Of a DNA stretch of 64,000 bases, positions 1-8,030 are shown in pieces. How positions within the stretch are numbered: position 1 is the stretch's first letter; every line of letters starts with the position of its first letter. The stretch spans positions 3,906,001 to 3,970,000 of the forward strand of contig CBDCPM010000004.1 of the NCBI GenBank assembly GCA_965220265.1. Direction: 5' to 3'. The position numbers were made by a program, and so were the translations under genes. Source of the stretch: Bin87 sp965220265. Lineage in GTDB: Bacteria; Chloroflexota; Dehalococcoidia; Lucifugimonadales; UBA3495. The notes beneath the pieces are model-generated. The model worked only from the letters and a program-made list of their open reading frames with translations, searched no databases and was not told the origin of the DNA.

Positions 1-9
1 AACCCTATA

Positions 10-24
10 ACCACAATTTGTGGT
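10..24. repeat. 15-bp perfect palindrome at window edge
   Basis: ACCACAA and TTGTGGT form 7-bp perfect arms around a single T. A TATAACC motif lies on each side (6-12 and 34-40). It is downstream of ftsZ and its terminator; the gene it belongs to is probably outside the window. It could be an operator, but nothing else supports that. Confidence 0.35.
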
Positions 25-132
25 AGTCAGGATTATAACCGAGCCGGTTTCGAGTCTGCACCAAGCGCGTATAGATTTTTGACATGCATTTTGACGAGTT
101 TTGGGCTCCCCAACCGTGAACGGACAAAAATA

Positions 133-160
133 GACCCCCTCTCCCATAAGAAGAGGGGGC
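133..160 (-). terminator. Rho-independent terminator of ftsZ
   Basis: An 8-bp stem (CCCCCTCT at 135-142 with AGAGGGGG at 152-159) closes a 9-nt loop. Read on the minus strand the stem is followed within a few bases by TATTTTTG. It lies 25 bp past the ftsZ stop codon, so it most likely ends the rsmH-ftsA-ftsZ transcript. Confidence 0.75.
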
Positions 161-184
161 CGTTGGCGTCGGAGCCGGATCGGT

Positions 185-1327
185 TTAGCGATAAAATCCT
201 CTGCGATTCTGCTGGTTCTGCAGGAACGTCGGGAGTTCGTAATCCCTTCTTTCCGGCACCTCCATCTCGTTCAGCAACTTGGCGATATCGTCTTCCGGGG
301 TCTCTACCACCGCAGGGAAGTCTGCCGCGACCATCGTCATCTTGACCTCGTCGTCCAGCCGGGCATCCCGGTTGGTGCCGAAGATGATGTTGGCGTTGGG
401 GTCTGCCAGTTCCTCAACCACCGCCGCCGCCTCCTGTACTTCCTGCAGCGACAGGTTGTTGCCGCCGGACAGGACAAACAGGATCCGCCGCGACCCCTCA
501 AGTGAGATGTCCAGCAATGGGCTGGTAGTGCATTGCCGCGCCGCTTCCCTGGCGCGACCCTCCCCACGACCCCGGCCAATGGACAGCCAAGCCTGGCCGG
601 CGCCCGTGAGGATCGTCTTGACGTCGGCGAAGTCCACGTTGATCTCGCCTGGCACCGTCACTACTTCGGCGATCGCGCTGATCCCCTGGTGCAATACCGA
701 GTCGGCCAACTTGAGCGCGTCTTCCCACGAGTACGAATTGGACTGTTCCTCGTTGAGCGCCAGCAATCGATCGTTGGGAATGACGATCATGGTGTCGACA
801 TGGTCCTGCAACCGTTCCAGGCCTTCATCAGCGTTCCTGCGCCTCATTTGGGCCTCAAAACCGAACGGCCGGCTCACCACCGCGATGGTCAAGGCGCCCG
901 ATTCTTTGGCGATCTGTGCGACCACCGGCGCGGCCCCGGTGCCGGTTCCGCCACCCATGCCGACCGCCAGGAACACCATGTCGGCGCCGCGCACCGCTTG
1001 TTCGATTTCCGCCCGCGACTCTTCCGCAGCCTGGCGGCCCAGTTCAGGCTGAGCGCCGGCGCCCAACCCGCGCGTGAGGTTTCGACCCAGGGGGATACGG
1101 TAGTGAACGTCGCACCTGGACAGGTGCTGCGCGTCTGTATTCAGCGCGTAATATTCCACAACGGGCAGCTTCTCTTTATACATGCGACTCACCGCGTTGG
1201 AGCCGCCGCCGCCCACGCCAAGCACTTTTATCAGCGGAACCCCCCGTCCGATTTCAGGTATCAGCCCTTCGGTCTCATCGAAGCGCGCGGCTGGCTCCCA
1301 CGACGCGGAGTCATCGGGAAATATCAT
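185..1327 (-). CDS. ftsZ: Cell division protein FtsZ
   Basis: This is the tubulin-like GTPase that polymerises into the cytoplasmic division ring. The 380-residue product has the N-terminal nucleotide-binding GVGGGGSNAV loop (37-46), NTDAQ (63-67) and the tubulin signature GGGTGTG (125-131). The last 20 residues hold a recognisable FtsA-binding tail, DYELPTFL. The linker between the core (ending near 330) and this tail is short, roughly 30 residues, so the protein is compact for the family. The start is supported by AGGAGG about 12 bases upstream. It is the last gene of rsmH-ftsA-ftsZ, 101 bp after ftsA, and is followed by a hairpin terminator. Identity is clear. Confidence 0.97.
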   Translation of the reverse strand: MIFPDDSASWEPAARFDETEGLIPEIGRGVPLIKVLGVGGGGSNAVSRMYKEKLPVVEYYALNTDAQHLSRCDVHYRIPLGRNLTRGLGAGAQPELGRQAAEESRAEIEQAVRGADMVFLAVGMGGGTGTGAAPVVAQIAKESGALTIAVVSRPFGFEAQMRRRNADEGLERLQDHVDTMIVIPNDRLLALNEEQSNSYSWEDALKLADSVLHQGISAIAEVVTVPGEINVDFADVKTILTGAGQAWLSIGRGRGEGRAREAARQCTTSPLLDISLEGSRRILFVLSGGNNLSLQEVQEAAAVVEELADPNANIIFGTNRDARLDDEVKMTMVAADFPAVVETPEDDIAKLLNEMEVPERRDYELPTFLQNQQNRRGFYR

Positions 1328-1428
1328 TGTCCTTTCGCCTCCTGTTATTGTTGCTGCTTTGGGGCTTTGTCGATTGTCAAACCATTCCGTTTTGCCCGCC
1401 GTGCTGGGCGGGCCCGGTACAAACTGGT

Positions 1429-2715
1429 CTACTCTTCTTCCGTTTCATTGGCGGTTTGCCGCGCGGCGGAGCGGGCGAACGGCCGCCGGAAAAGTGACGC
1501 CGGAGACCAGTTGCGGTCTCCAGAGCCGCGCGGGCGCTCCTGATCCAGCCGGTTCCGGTGCTTCACTGCCCACTGCAGGGCGCCCAATACTGCCGAGAAT
1601 TCCGGCTGCCGCAACGATTCCGGCAATCCCGCGTACCACACAGGGATCCCCACACGCACCTCGGTCTTCAAGCCTCGGGCAGCCATTTCCGCCAATCCGG
1701 GCATGCGAGATACCCCACCCGTCAACACTATCCCTCCCGGCGGAATCCACCCTATTTCTGCCTTGTAGAGTTCCTCGCTGATGAGCTTCAGCACCTGCAA
1801 CGAACGCAGGTACAGCGGCTCGCACAACTCGCGCCGCAATACCATCCGCTTCGGTTGCACCTGGGTCCCCGGGATTAGCACCTCTTCGGTCGACGGAATC
1901 GCGTCGGGCAGCGCGTGACCGAATTGGACCTTCAGGTCTTCGGCCATTTGGTACGGTATGCGCATCGCCACCGCCATGTCCCTCGTAAGCTGATTGCCGC
2001 CCACCGGCACCACCGAAGAGAAAATCGGCGTCCCTTCACGATAGACCGCCGTCTTGATCGTCCCGGCGCCGATGTCTACTACCACCACGCCCATCTCGCG
2101 CTCGTCGGCGGTCAGCACCCCTTCGGCCGAGGCCAGCGGATGGGCAATCATCCCCTCGACCTTGGCTTTGCACGCCTGCAGCGCCCGCACGGTGTTCCCC
2201 AGCGGTACCGACATCCCGCGCACTATGTGAGCCTCCATCTGCAGCTCGTTGGTGTGAAGGCCGGTCGGGTTGCGCACTCCGGTCATCCCGTCGAGCCGGT
2301 ATCTCATCGGGATCATGTGCAGGGTCTGCGCACTCCGGCTGTCCAGTTGCTGTTGCAGGTTCCCCGACGTGCTGCTCATCAGCGAACGCAGACGCTGCTC
2401 CGTTATCGTCACCACCTCTTCGCCGCTTCCCAGCATTTCCGTGGAGTTGGTGCTGACCAGGTGATCGCCGTTCACTACCACGTGAAAGCGCTCCACTGGG
2501 TTGCGACCCACGTAACGCAGGCACTCCGACATGCTCTCCTGCAGGCTGTTCTTCACCTCGCCAAAGTCGTCGATTATGCCCTGCTGAACGCCGTTGGACG
2601 GGGCCATCCCGATGCCTAGCGGCTTCAGTTCCCCTTCCGGCCCCAGGCGCGCAACGATCGAGACAATCTTGCTCGTGCCTATGTCAACTGCAGCGTACAT
2701 CCATTCCTGTGGCAT
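1429..2715 (-). CDS. ftsA: Cell division protein FtsA
   Basis: This is an actin-fold ATPase that anchors FtsZ filaments to the membrane. The 428-residue protein shows the phosphate-1 loop VDIGTSK (10-16), phosphate-2 VVVDIGAGTIK (211-221) and the adenosine loop GGIVLTGGVSRMPGL (327-341), with the 1C/SHS2 insertion between the first two. A basic, partly hydrophobic segment (SPASLFRRPFARSAARQ, 404-420) before the acidic tail could be the membrane-targeting helix, although it is not at the extreme C-terminus. GAGG upstream supports the ATG; a second ATG five codons in is possible. It sits between rsmH and ftsZ. Annotation as FtsA rather than PilM rests on this context. Confidence 0.93.
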   Translation of the reverse strand: MPQEWMYAAVDIGTSKIVSIVARLGPEGELKPLGIGMAPSNGVQQGIIDDFGEVKNSLQESMSECLRYVGRNPVERFHVVVNGDHLVSTNSTEMLGSGEEVVTITEQRLRSLMSSTSGNLQQQLDSRSAQTLHMIPMRYRLDGMTGVRNPTGLHTNELQMEAHIVRGMSVPLGNTVRALQACKAKVEGMIAHPLASAEGVLTADEREMGVVVVDIGAGTIKTAVYREGTPIFSSVVPVGGNQLTRDMAVAMRIPYQMAEDLKVQFGHALPDAIPSTEEVLIPGTQVQPKRMVLRRELCEPLYLRSLQVLKLISEELYKAEIGWIPPGGIVLTGGVSRMPGLAEMAARGLKTEVRVGIPVWYAGLPESLRQPEFSAVLGALQWAVKHRNRLDQERPRGSGDRNWSPASLFRRPFARSAARQTANETEEE

Positions 2716-2780
2716 TGTGGCTTTACCTCAATGGTATGTGGTTATTACAAAGGGCCAATGATGGTGGGGTAGACGGCGGA

Positions 2781-3806
2781 TCAGATGCGTTCCACCGCCC
2801 TGAGATGTGCGCTCCTGCTGCGCGGGTTTGCTGCTGTCTCCTCGGCGGAAGGGCGGACGACCCGCCGCCGCACAAACCGCACGGCAGGCTCGTGATTGCA
2901 CGCGCAAACGGGCAACTCCGGCGGACAGATGCATCGCGCGGCCTCTCGGTCCATCCACCTCTTTACCAGCCTGTCTTCCAAGCTGTGGTAACTGATGACT
3001 ACCAACCTTCCACCTGTCTTCAACAGCCCCGGGACCGCGTCCAGCCCCGTCTCCAAGTGCATCAATTCCTGGTTGACCGCAATCCGCAGCGCCTGGAACG
3101 TTCTCGTCGCCGGGTGTCGGCTTCCCCTACGCCCTCCCAGAGCTCTGGCGACCACCGATGCCAGCCGCCCTGTGGAGGTCACGGGCCGAGCGTTTACGAT
3201 CGCCCGGGCGACGGCTCGGCTGCGGCGTTCTTCCCCGTAGTGATAAATCACGTCGGCCAATTCCCGCTCGTCGGTATGGTTCAGCAAATCGCCAGCCGTT
3301 GGACCGACCGTGTCGTATCGCATGTCCAACGGTTCATCTCGTTGGAACGAAAAACCATATCCCGCCGCGTCAACCTGCCGTGAGGAAAATCCCAGATCCA
3401 GCAATACGCCGTCGACACGTTCGAGCCCGAAGCGTGTCGCAATGTCGCTCATCTCGGCGTAATTGCCGTGCACGATTTGCGCCCGGTCTCCGTAACCGGC
3501 CAGTCGGCCTCGTACCGCTTCCACGGTGCGGGGGTCGCGATCTATTCCCAACACACTGCCGTCCGGACCAGAAGCTTCGAGGATCGCCGCCGAATGTCCG
3601 CCCTCTCCCACCGTGCCGTCCACGTACACCCCTCCGGAGCCAACCGACAGCCATTCCACGGTTTCCGTCACCAGAACCGGCCGGTGATGGAAACCCTCGT
3701 CCTCATTCTTGTCTGTCACGAAGGTCAACGTTGGCCGTCCGGACAGCACTGAACCAGCTGACATAGCAGGGGGACCCTGCCTGTTCAATACCGCCAGTGT
3801 CATCAC
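2781..3806 (-). CDS. rsmH: 16S rRNA (cytosine-N4)-methyltransferase RsmH
   Basis: RsmH (MraW) N4-methylates C1402 in the 16S rRNA decoding centre using S-adenosylmethionine. The protein has the family start HRPVLVTE (41-48), the SAM-binding loop DGTVGEGGHS (63-72), LLDLGFSSRQVD, and the C-terminal SYHSLEDRLVK. Length (341) exceeds the usual ~310 because of an N-terminal extension of about 30 residues. Starting at Met15 would give a more typical length and has an AGGCAGGG stretch upstream, so the start is uncertain. It is the first gene of the division operon. No mraZ precedes it, and no ftsL, ftsI, mraY or mur genes follow before ftsA. Confidence 0.95.
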   Translation of the reverse strand: MMTLAVLNRQGPPAMSAGSVLSGRPTLTFVTDKNEDEGFHHRPVLVTETVEWLSVGSGGVYVDGTVGEGGHSAAILEASGPDGSVLGIDRDPRTVEAVRGRLAGYGDRAQIVHGNYAEMSDIATRFGLERVDGVLLDLGFSSRQVDAAGYGFSFQRDEPLDMRYDTVGPTAGDLLNHTDERELADVIYHYGEERRSRAVARAIVNARPVTSTGRLASVVARALGGRRGSRHPATRTFQALRIAVNQELMHLETGLDAVPGLLKTGGRLVVISYHSLEDRLVKRWMDREAARCICPPELPVCACNHEPAVRFVRRRVVRPSAEETAANPRSRSAHLRAVERI

Positions 3807-4143
3807 TTACCCATTCTGAATCCGCTATCCGTAGAGACGCGCGTCGCCGACGCTTGGATCACCCGCCCTAACGTGGCTAGCAATCTAGCAAATGGGTCCA
3901 TGCTGGTGCGTGTTTTAGGAAATGCATAATTAATCAATTTTTTCAAAAAGTACAAATTTCCTCGGGCTCGATTTCCGCTGGATCGTCTCCCTGCGAGCCC
4001 CCGTCATTGACCGACCGATGCAAGGCCAGTCAAGAGAAGCAACACTCGGATCGCTACTCGTCCCTCGTTGTTCGCAGCCAACTCCCGCCAGCTTTCAAAC
4101 CTTGTGATACGATTCCACCCGGCGTTTCTTCCAGTCGCTCTGC
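3807..4143. other. Intergenic region, AT-rich core
   Basis: This 337-bp gap between divergent genes holds no credible coding region. Around 3915-3960 it is strikingly AT-rich for this chromosome, with runs of A and T. It is the likely site of the division-operon promoter on the minus strand and of a promoter for the gene at 4144, but I cannot define convincing -35/-10 pairs. No mraZ-like gene is present. Confidence 0.5.
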
Positions 4144-4752
4144 ATGATGCATAAAACCCCGTCATTCCTGTCCCGCATCCGGGGAGTGGAACTACTCCCT
4201 GGCGAAATTGTGGCCGCAATTCTCGACGCCGAACGGGGATTGGCGGAAGAGCCTACGCCTGCGGGAAGACTTCTGGTGGCGACAAACCGCAGGGTCATCT
4301 CGGTGATGGAGGAAGGACCCACACGTTTTGTCCAAATGTTCGCTGCGGACACCGTGACGGCGGTCAGCGTGCGCAACGATTCCCGGCGCGGTCTGTCCTG
4401 GAAACAATGGGCGGCGCTGGCGCTTGGCGGCGCCGCGGTTTATCTGCTGTTGGCCTATTGGTTGGTCGACCGGCTTCCCGATGTGATCATTCCGGTCATA
4501 AACCTGCACGCCATGGCTGCCGTACTGATGGTGCTGATCGTACTGCTGGGATGGATCATCTGGCGCAGCCTTACTGACGCCGGCGGTAACCTGGTCCGCA
4601 TCGACGGCTTAAATTGGACCGTCGAAGTCCCGTGTACGGCCGACAACGCCGACCTCCTTGCCTTCGCCGGCATCCTCTTGCGGTTGCGATCAGTAACCGG
4701 GCCAGGCTTGGAACAACCGTCGATGCGTGAGGTCAGCGCCGCAGGCTCTTAG
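4144..4752 (+). CDS. PH-like two-helix membrane protein, unknown function
   Basis: I do not recognise a specific gene. The 202-residue product begins with a soluble domain containing GRLLVATNRRVISVMEEG (41-58), which resembles the core strands of bacterial PH (YdbT/YokE-like) domains, where an LTNRRL pattern is typical. Two hydrophobic helices follow (about 89-108 and 120-140), then a short region with a second strand-rich stretch. This suggests an inner-membrane protein with the PH-like part in the cytoplasm. No clear ribosome-binding site precedes the ATG, and Met2 is an equal candidate. It runs convergently towards tsaD, 12 bp away. Confidence 0.6.
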   Translation: MMHKTPSFLSRIRGVELLPGEIVAAILDAERGLAEEPTPAGRLLVATNRRVISVMEEGPTRFVQMFAADTVTAVSVRNDSRRGLSWKQWAALALGGAAVYLLLAYWLVDRLPDVIIPVINLHAMAAVLMVLIVLLGWIIWRSLTDAGGNLVRIDGLNWTVEVPCTADNADLLAFAGILLRLRSVTGPGLEQPSMREVSAAGS

Positions 4753-4764
4753 CCGCAACCTCAC

Positions 4765-5838
4765 CTACGCCGGCACACCAAAAGGCAGCGACGGGTCTAC
4801 GTCCAGTGCCATATCCGCTACGGCGCCGCGCAGCATCTGGTAGAAAGCGCCCGCCGCGATCATCGCCCCGTTATCGGTGCACAGCACCGGCGGTGGTATG
4901 ATCGCCGGCAACGGCGAGTCCGCCAGCACCCGCTGCCTCAGGCGGGCGTTGGCCGTCACGCCTCCGCCCAGTACCAGACCGTGGGCCTTGTAGCGATCAG
5001 CCATGTTCAGCAACTTGGCGACCATCACATCCACCAGCGATTCCTGGAATTGGTACGCCAAATTCGCCACCAGCCGGTCTACGTCTGTGTCCGGGTGTTG
5101 TGGTTGCGGGTATAAGCCCACGTCTTGGGCACGGTGCAACAGCGCCGTCTTCACCCCGCTGAAACTGAAATCGAACGTATCGCGCATCCACGCCCGCGGC
5201 AACGGCGCCGCAGCTGCCGCTAAAGGCTCGCCATCCTCGGAGAAATCCACCAGGGACTCCGCGGCCTTTTGGATTTCGGGACCTCCGGGGAACCCCAATC
5301 CCAGGACTCGCGCCGCCTTGTCGAACGCCTCGCCTGCCGCGTCGTCCCGAGTCCGGCCCACCAGGCGATAATCGCCGTGCCCTTCCATCAGGATCAGGTC
5401 CGTGTGGCCTCCAGACGCCACCAGGCACGCCAAAGGGAACCCGGGCGCCTCCGCCGGCGACACATCGCCGGGAACGAGCCAAGCCGCGTAGACGTGGCCC
5501 TCCAGGTGGTTAACCCCCACCAGCGGGACATCCAGGGTCAGCGCCAACGATTTCGCGGTGTTGACCCCGCTTATCAGGGCGCCGGCCAAACCCGGTCCGT
5601 GCGTGACGGCCACCGCGTCGATGTCTTCCAGGGTTACGCCGGCATCCGAAAGCGCACGCCGCAGGGTCGGTTCCATGTCACGAATGTGCTGCCGGGACGC
5701 CAGTTCGGGGACAACCCCACCGTGGGCGGCGTGCAGCGCGGCCTGGGACGCAATCGCGTTCGCGTGAAGACGCCTGCCGTCCTCCACTATCCCCACGGCG
5801 GTTTCGTCGCAGGATGTTTCTATGCCCAAAATCAGCAT
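4765..5838 (-). CDS. tsaD: tRNA N6-adenosine threonylcarbamoyltransferase TsaD
   Basis: TsaD transfers the threonylcarbamoyl group to A37 of ANN-decoding tRNAs, acting with TsaB and TsaE. The 357-residue protein starts with the hallmark LILGIETSCDETA and carries the metal-binding pair in NHLEGHVYAAW (His111, His115). VASGGHTDL and VLGGGVTANARLR, typical of the kinase-like ASKHA fold, are also present. Length is normal. A TATAAT hexamer on the minus strand lies about 35 bp upstream of the start. Neither tsaB nor tsaE is in the window. Identity is secure. Confidence 0.97.
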   Translation of the reverse strand: MLILGIETSCDETAVGIVEDGRRLHANAIASQAALHAAHGGVVPELASRQHIRDMEPTLRRALSDAGVTLEDIDAVAVTHGPGLAGALISGVNTAKSLALTLDVPLVGVNHLEGHVYAAWLVPGDVSPAEAPGFPLACLVASGGHTDLILMEGHGDYRLVGRTRDDAAGEAFDKAARVLGLGFPGGPEIQKAAESLVDFSEDGEPLAAAAAPLPRAWMRDTFDFSFSGVKTALLHRAQDVGLYPQPQHPDTDVDRLVANLAYQFQESLVDVMVAKLLNMADRYKAHGLVLGGGVTANARLRQRVLADSPLPAIIPPPVLCTDNGAMIAAGAFYQMLRGAVADMALDVDPSLPFGVPA

Positions 5839-5871
5839 GGCTCGGTAGTCTCGAATTGACTGGGTCGCTAC

Positions 5872-5877
5872 ATTATA
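5872..5877 (-). promoter_or_regulatory. -10 element upstream of tsaD
   Basis: A perfect TATAAT on the minus strand would give a 5' leader of about 25-30 bases before tsaD. No good -35 box is visible 17 bp further upstream, so the assignment rests on the hexamer and its position alone. Confidence 0.45.
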
Positions 5878-6014
5878 TCAACCAACAACCGGCGCCTCTC
5901 GGCTTTGCGCGCCATTCTGGGCGATGCTATCCTTCTCAGTAATGATCTAAATCAGGCGAGCCCCGTGCGCCCGACGGTTACGTCTACGGGACCGCTGGGA
6001 GGAATAGAAACCAG

Positions 6015-7394
6015 ATGATGGACATCGCGCCCGACGGTTTATCCATTGGGGCCGTCTTGTTGCAGGTGGGGGAAACTTCCGGCGGATTATCCATGCCCTG
6101 GAGTTTGCAGGTTGCGCTGCTCGCCATCAGCTTCGTGGGAGTAGCTTTTTTTACCAGCGCCGAAGCGGCGTTGGTGTCAGTCAACAAGATCCGAATCCAA
6201 TACTTGTCCGGCCAGGGAAATGCCGCCGCTCGTGCCGTGAACCATGTCCTGTCGCAGCACGAGAAATTCTTCGCTACCATTCTCCTGAGCCAGAACGCGT
6301 TCACCATTTTTGCCACGGCCCTGGGAACTGCTCTTGCCGCCGACTTGCTCAATGATCCGGGCTCAGCCGCATTGCTGACCACCCTGATCATGACGGTGAC
6401 GATCTCCATCTTTGGCGAGATCACCCCCAAGACGCTGGCTGCAACCTACTCCGAACGTTGGTCCCTGGTTGCGGCCCGTCCCGTTCGCTGGATGATGCTA
6501 CTCAGCACGCCGTTGATCTATTTCTTCACGGTGGTGCCTCGCCTGATTTATAAAGCCCTGGGAACCTCATCCGACAGTTGGCAAACCACTTTCACCGAGG
6601 GCGAGCTCCGGATGATGATTGACTTGTCCAGCCAACAGGGCGAAGTGGAATCCGACGAGGCCGAACGCCTGCATCGTGTCTTCAACTTTCGCGATCGTCG
6701 GCTCAGCGAAATAATGACGCCACGCACCGAAATCGTCTGGATTGAGAAAGACACCACCCTCGACGAATTCCTGACCCTGTACGCTCGGCACAGCCACACC
6801 AGATTCCCCGTTTTCGAAGGCAGCCAGGAGGCCGTCCTGGGCGTGCTCTCCAACAAGGAGGTGCTGATCGCTCAGGGTCGCGGCGAAATCGGACCTCAAG
6901 ATTCCGTCACCGAGACCATGCGCACGGTCGACTTCATACCCGAAACCGTCACCGTGTCCGACGCCTTCGACACCATGCAGGAAAAACGCCTTTCGATGAT
7001 GCTCGTGACCAACGAATACGGCGGAATCGCTGGCCTGGTCACCATGAAGCAACTCATCGGCGTCATCGTCGGAACCTTCGTCGACGACGACCCGCCTTCG
7101 GTATCGGCAGACAGCGGCATCGCGCAACTACCCGACGGTGCTTACGTGCTGGACGGCGGAATGACGATCATCGAAATCAACGACCGGCTCAACTCCACCG
7201 GGATTGAGGTACCTGAGGGCGATTACCAGACCATCGCCGGTCTGGTTTTGCACGAACTCGGCGAAATTCCCGTAGAGAATGACTCGGTAAAGACTGGTAC
7301 CCTCGAGGTCACGGTCACCGACATGGTGGGGGCACGCATTGACAGGGTACGCCTGCGGTTGGTCGAATCCCCTCTAAAGGATGCATCCGGATGA
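6015..7394 (+). CDS. CNNM/CBS-domain membrane protein (CorC/HlyC family)
   Basis: The 459-residue protein has the standard three-part plan of UPF0053 'hemolysin-like' proteins. A CNNM transmembrane domain (about 25-200) includes TSAEAALVSV and IFGEITPKTLA. Two CBS domains (about 215-340) begin at RLSEIMTPRTEIVWIE. A C-terminal CorC/HlyC domain (about 355-445) contains DGGMTIIEINDRL. Family members are linked to Mg2+/Co2+ efflux or tolerance; the substrate here is unproven. It has a GGAGG ribosome site 13 bp before the tandem ATGs. Its stop overlaps the start of the phosphatase at 7391 (ATGA), so the two are translationally coupled. Confidence 0.85.
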   Translation: MMDIAPDGLSIGAVLLQVGETSGGLSMPWSLQVALLAISFVGVAFFTSAEAALVSVNKIRIQYLSGQGNAAARAVNHVLSQHEKFFATILLSQNAFTIFATALGTALAADLLNDPGSAALLTTLIMTVTISIFGEITPKTLAATYSERWSLVAARPVRWMMLLSTPLIYFFTVVPRLIYKALGTSSDSWQTTFTEGELRMMIDLSSQQGEVESDEAERLHRVFNFRDRRLSEIMTPRTEIVWIEKDTTLDEFLTLYARHSHTRFPVFEGSQEAVLGVLSNKEVLIAQGRGEIGPQDSVTETMRTVDFIPETVTVSDAFDTMQEKRLSMMLVTNEYGGIAGLVTMKQLIGVIVGTFVDDDPPSVSADSGIAQLPDGAYVLDGGMTIIEINDRLNSTGIEVPEGDYQTIAGLVLHELGEIPVENDSVKTGTLEVTVTDMVGARIDRVRLRLVESPLKDASG

Positions 7395-8017
7395 AGCTCC
7401 ACCTGGTCCGCCACGGTGAAACCGACATCAACGCGGCGGGCCGCCTGCAGGGCACCACCAACTCTATTCTCACCCCCCGCGGCTATCGCCAGGCCCGGGA
7501 ATTGGCCGTCGCCGGTCTGACGTGGAATCCGGTAGCCGTGTACTCCAGCCCATTGCAGCGGGCTCGCGGCGTGGCCTGCGCCATCGCAGACTTGTCCGGC
7601 TTGTTCGTGACCGACGAACCCCGCATCAGCGAGATGGACATGGGATCTCTCGAGGGTGTAACCGTCCAGGAAATGCGCGACGGCTGGCCCGACCTGTACC
7701 AGGGTTGGCGCCGGGATGCTAGTAGCGTCACCATGCCCGGCGGAGAGTCGTTGGGCGATGTGCAGTGCCGCGCGATGGCGGCAATCGACGAAATCGACGG
7801 ACGCCACGATGCTGACGACACCGTCATCGCCGTCACCCACAACTTCACCATCCGGTGTATCGTCGCCGCCGTCATCGACCTTCCACTTGCCAACATCAAT
7901 CACATGGAACTGTCTCTGGGCAGCCGCACCACCATTACCTCCGGTCGGCGTGGACGCCGCCTGGCCGCCTATAATGCCGTGGATCACCTGTCCCCCGCTA
8001 ACCGCACCGGGTATTAG
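7391..8017 (+). CDS. Histidine phosphatase family protein
   Basis: The product is a 208-residue member of the phosphoglycerate-mutase-like branch. The catalytic LVRHGETDIN sits at residues 4-13 (phospho-acceptor His7 in RHGE), with Arg/Ser positions in VYSSPLQRA, the acid region EMDMGSLEG and the second histidine in VIAVTHNFTIRC. Such enzymes include alpha-ribazole phosphatase (CobC), broad-specificity phosphatases and Gpm-like proteins; sequence alone does not fix the substrate. Translation is coupled to the CNNM gene by a 4-bp overlap, and tilS starts 14 bp downstream, so the three likely form one transcript. Confidence 0.88.
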   Translation: MKLHLVRHGETDINAAGRLQGTTNSILTPRGYRQARELAVAGLTWNPVAVYSSPLQRARGVACAIADLSGLFVTDEPRISEMDMGSLEGVTVQEMRDGWPDLYQGWRRDASSVTMPGGESLGDVQCRAMAAIDEIDGRHDADDTVIAVTHNFTIRCIVAAVIDLPLANINHMELSLGSRTTITSGRRGRRLAAYNAVDHLSPANRTGY

Positions 8018-8030
8018 GAATCACTGCGTC

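Noticed and set aside
279..1543. Long open frames opposite ftsZ
   Set aside because: They mirror the high-GC codon pattern of ftsZ and show no domain, while FtsZ motifs on the minus strand are complete.
4144..4752. Toxin or transporter role for the PH-like membrane protein
   Set aside because: Only a weak PH-like pattern and two helices are visible, so no function is assigned.
7716..8030. In-frame 105-residue upstream extension of tilS
   Set aside because: It overlaps the histidine phosphatase in another frame and has no family similarity; ATG 8031 follows the phosphatase stop by 13 bases.
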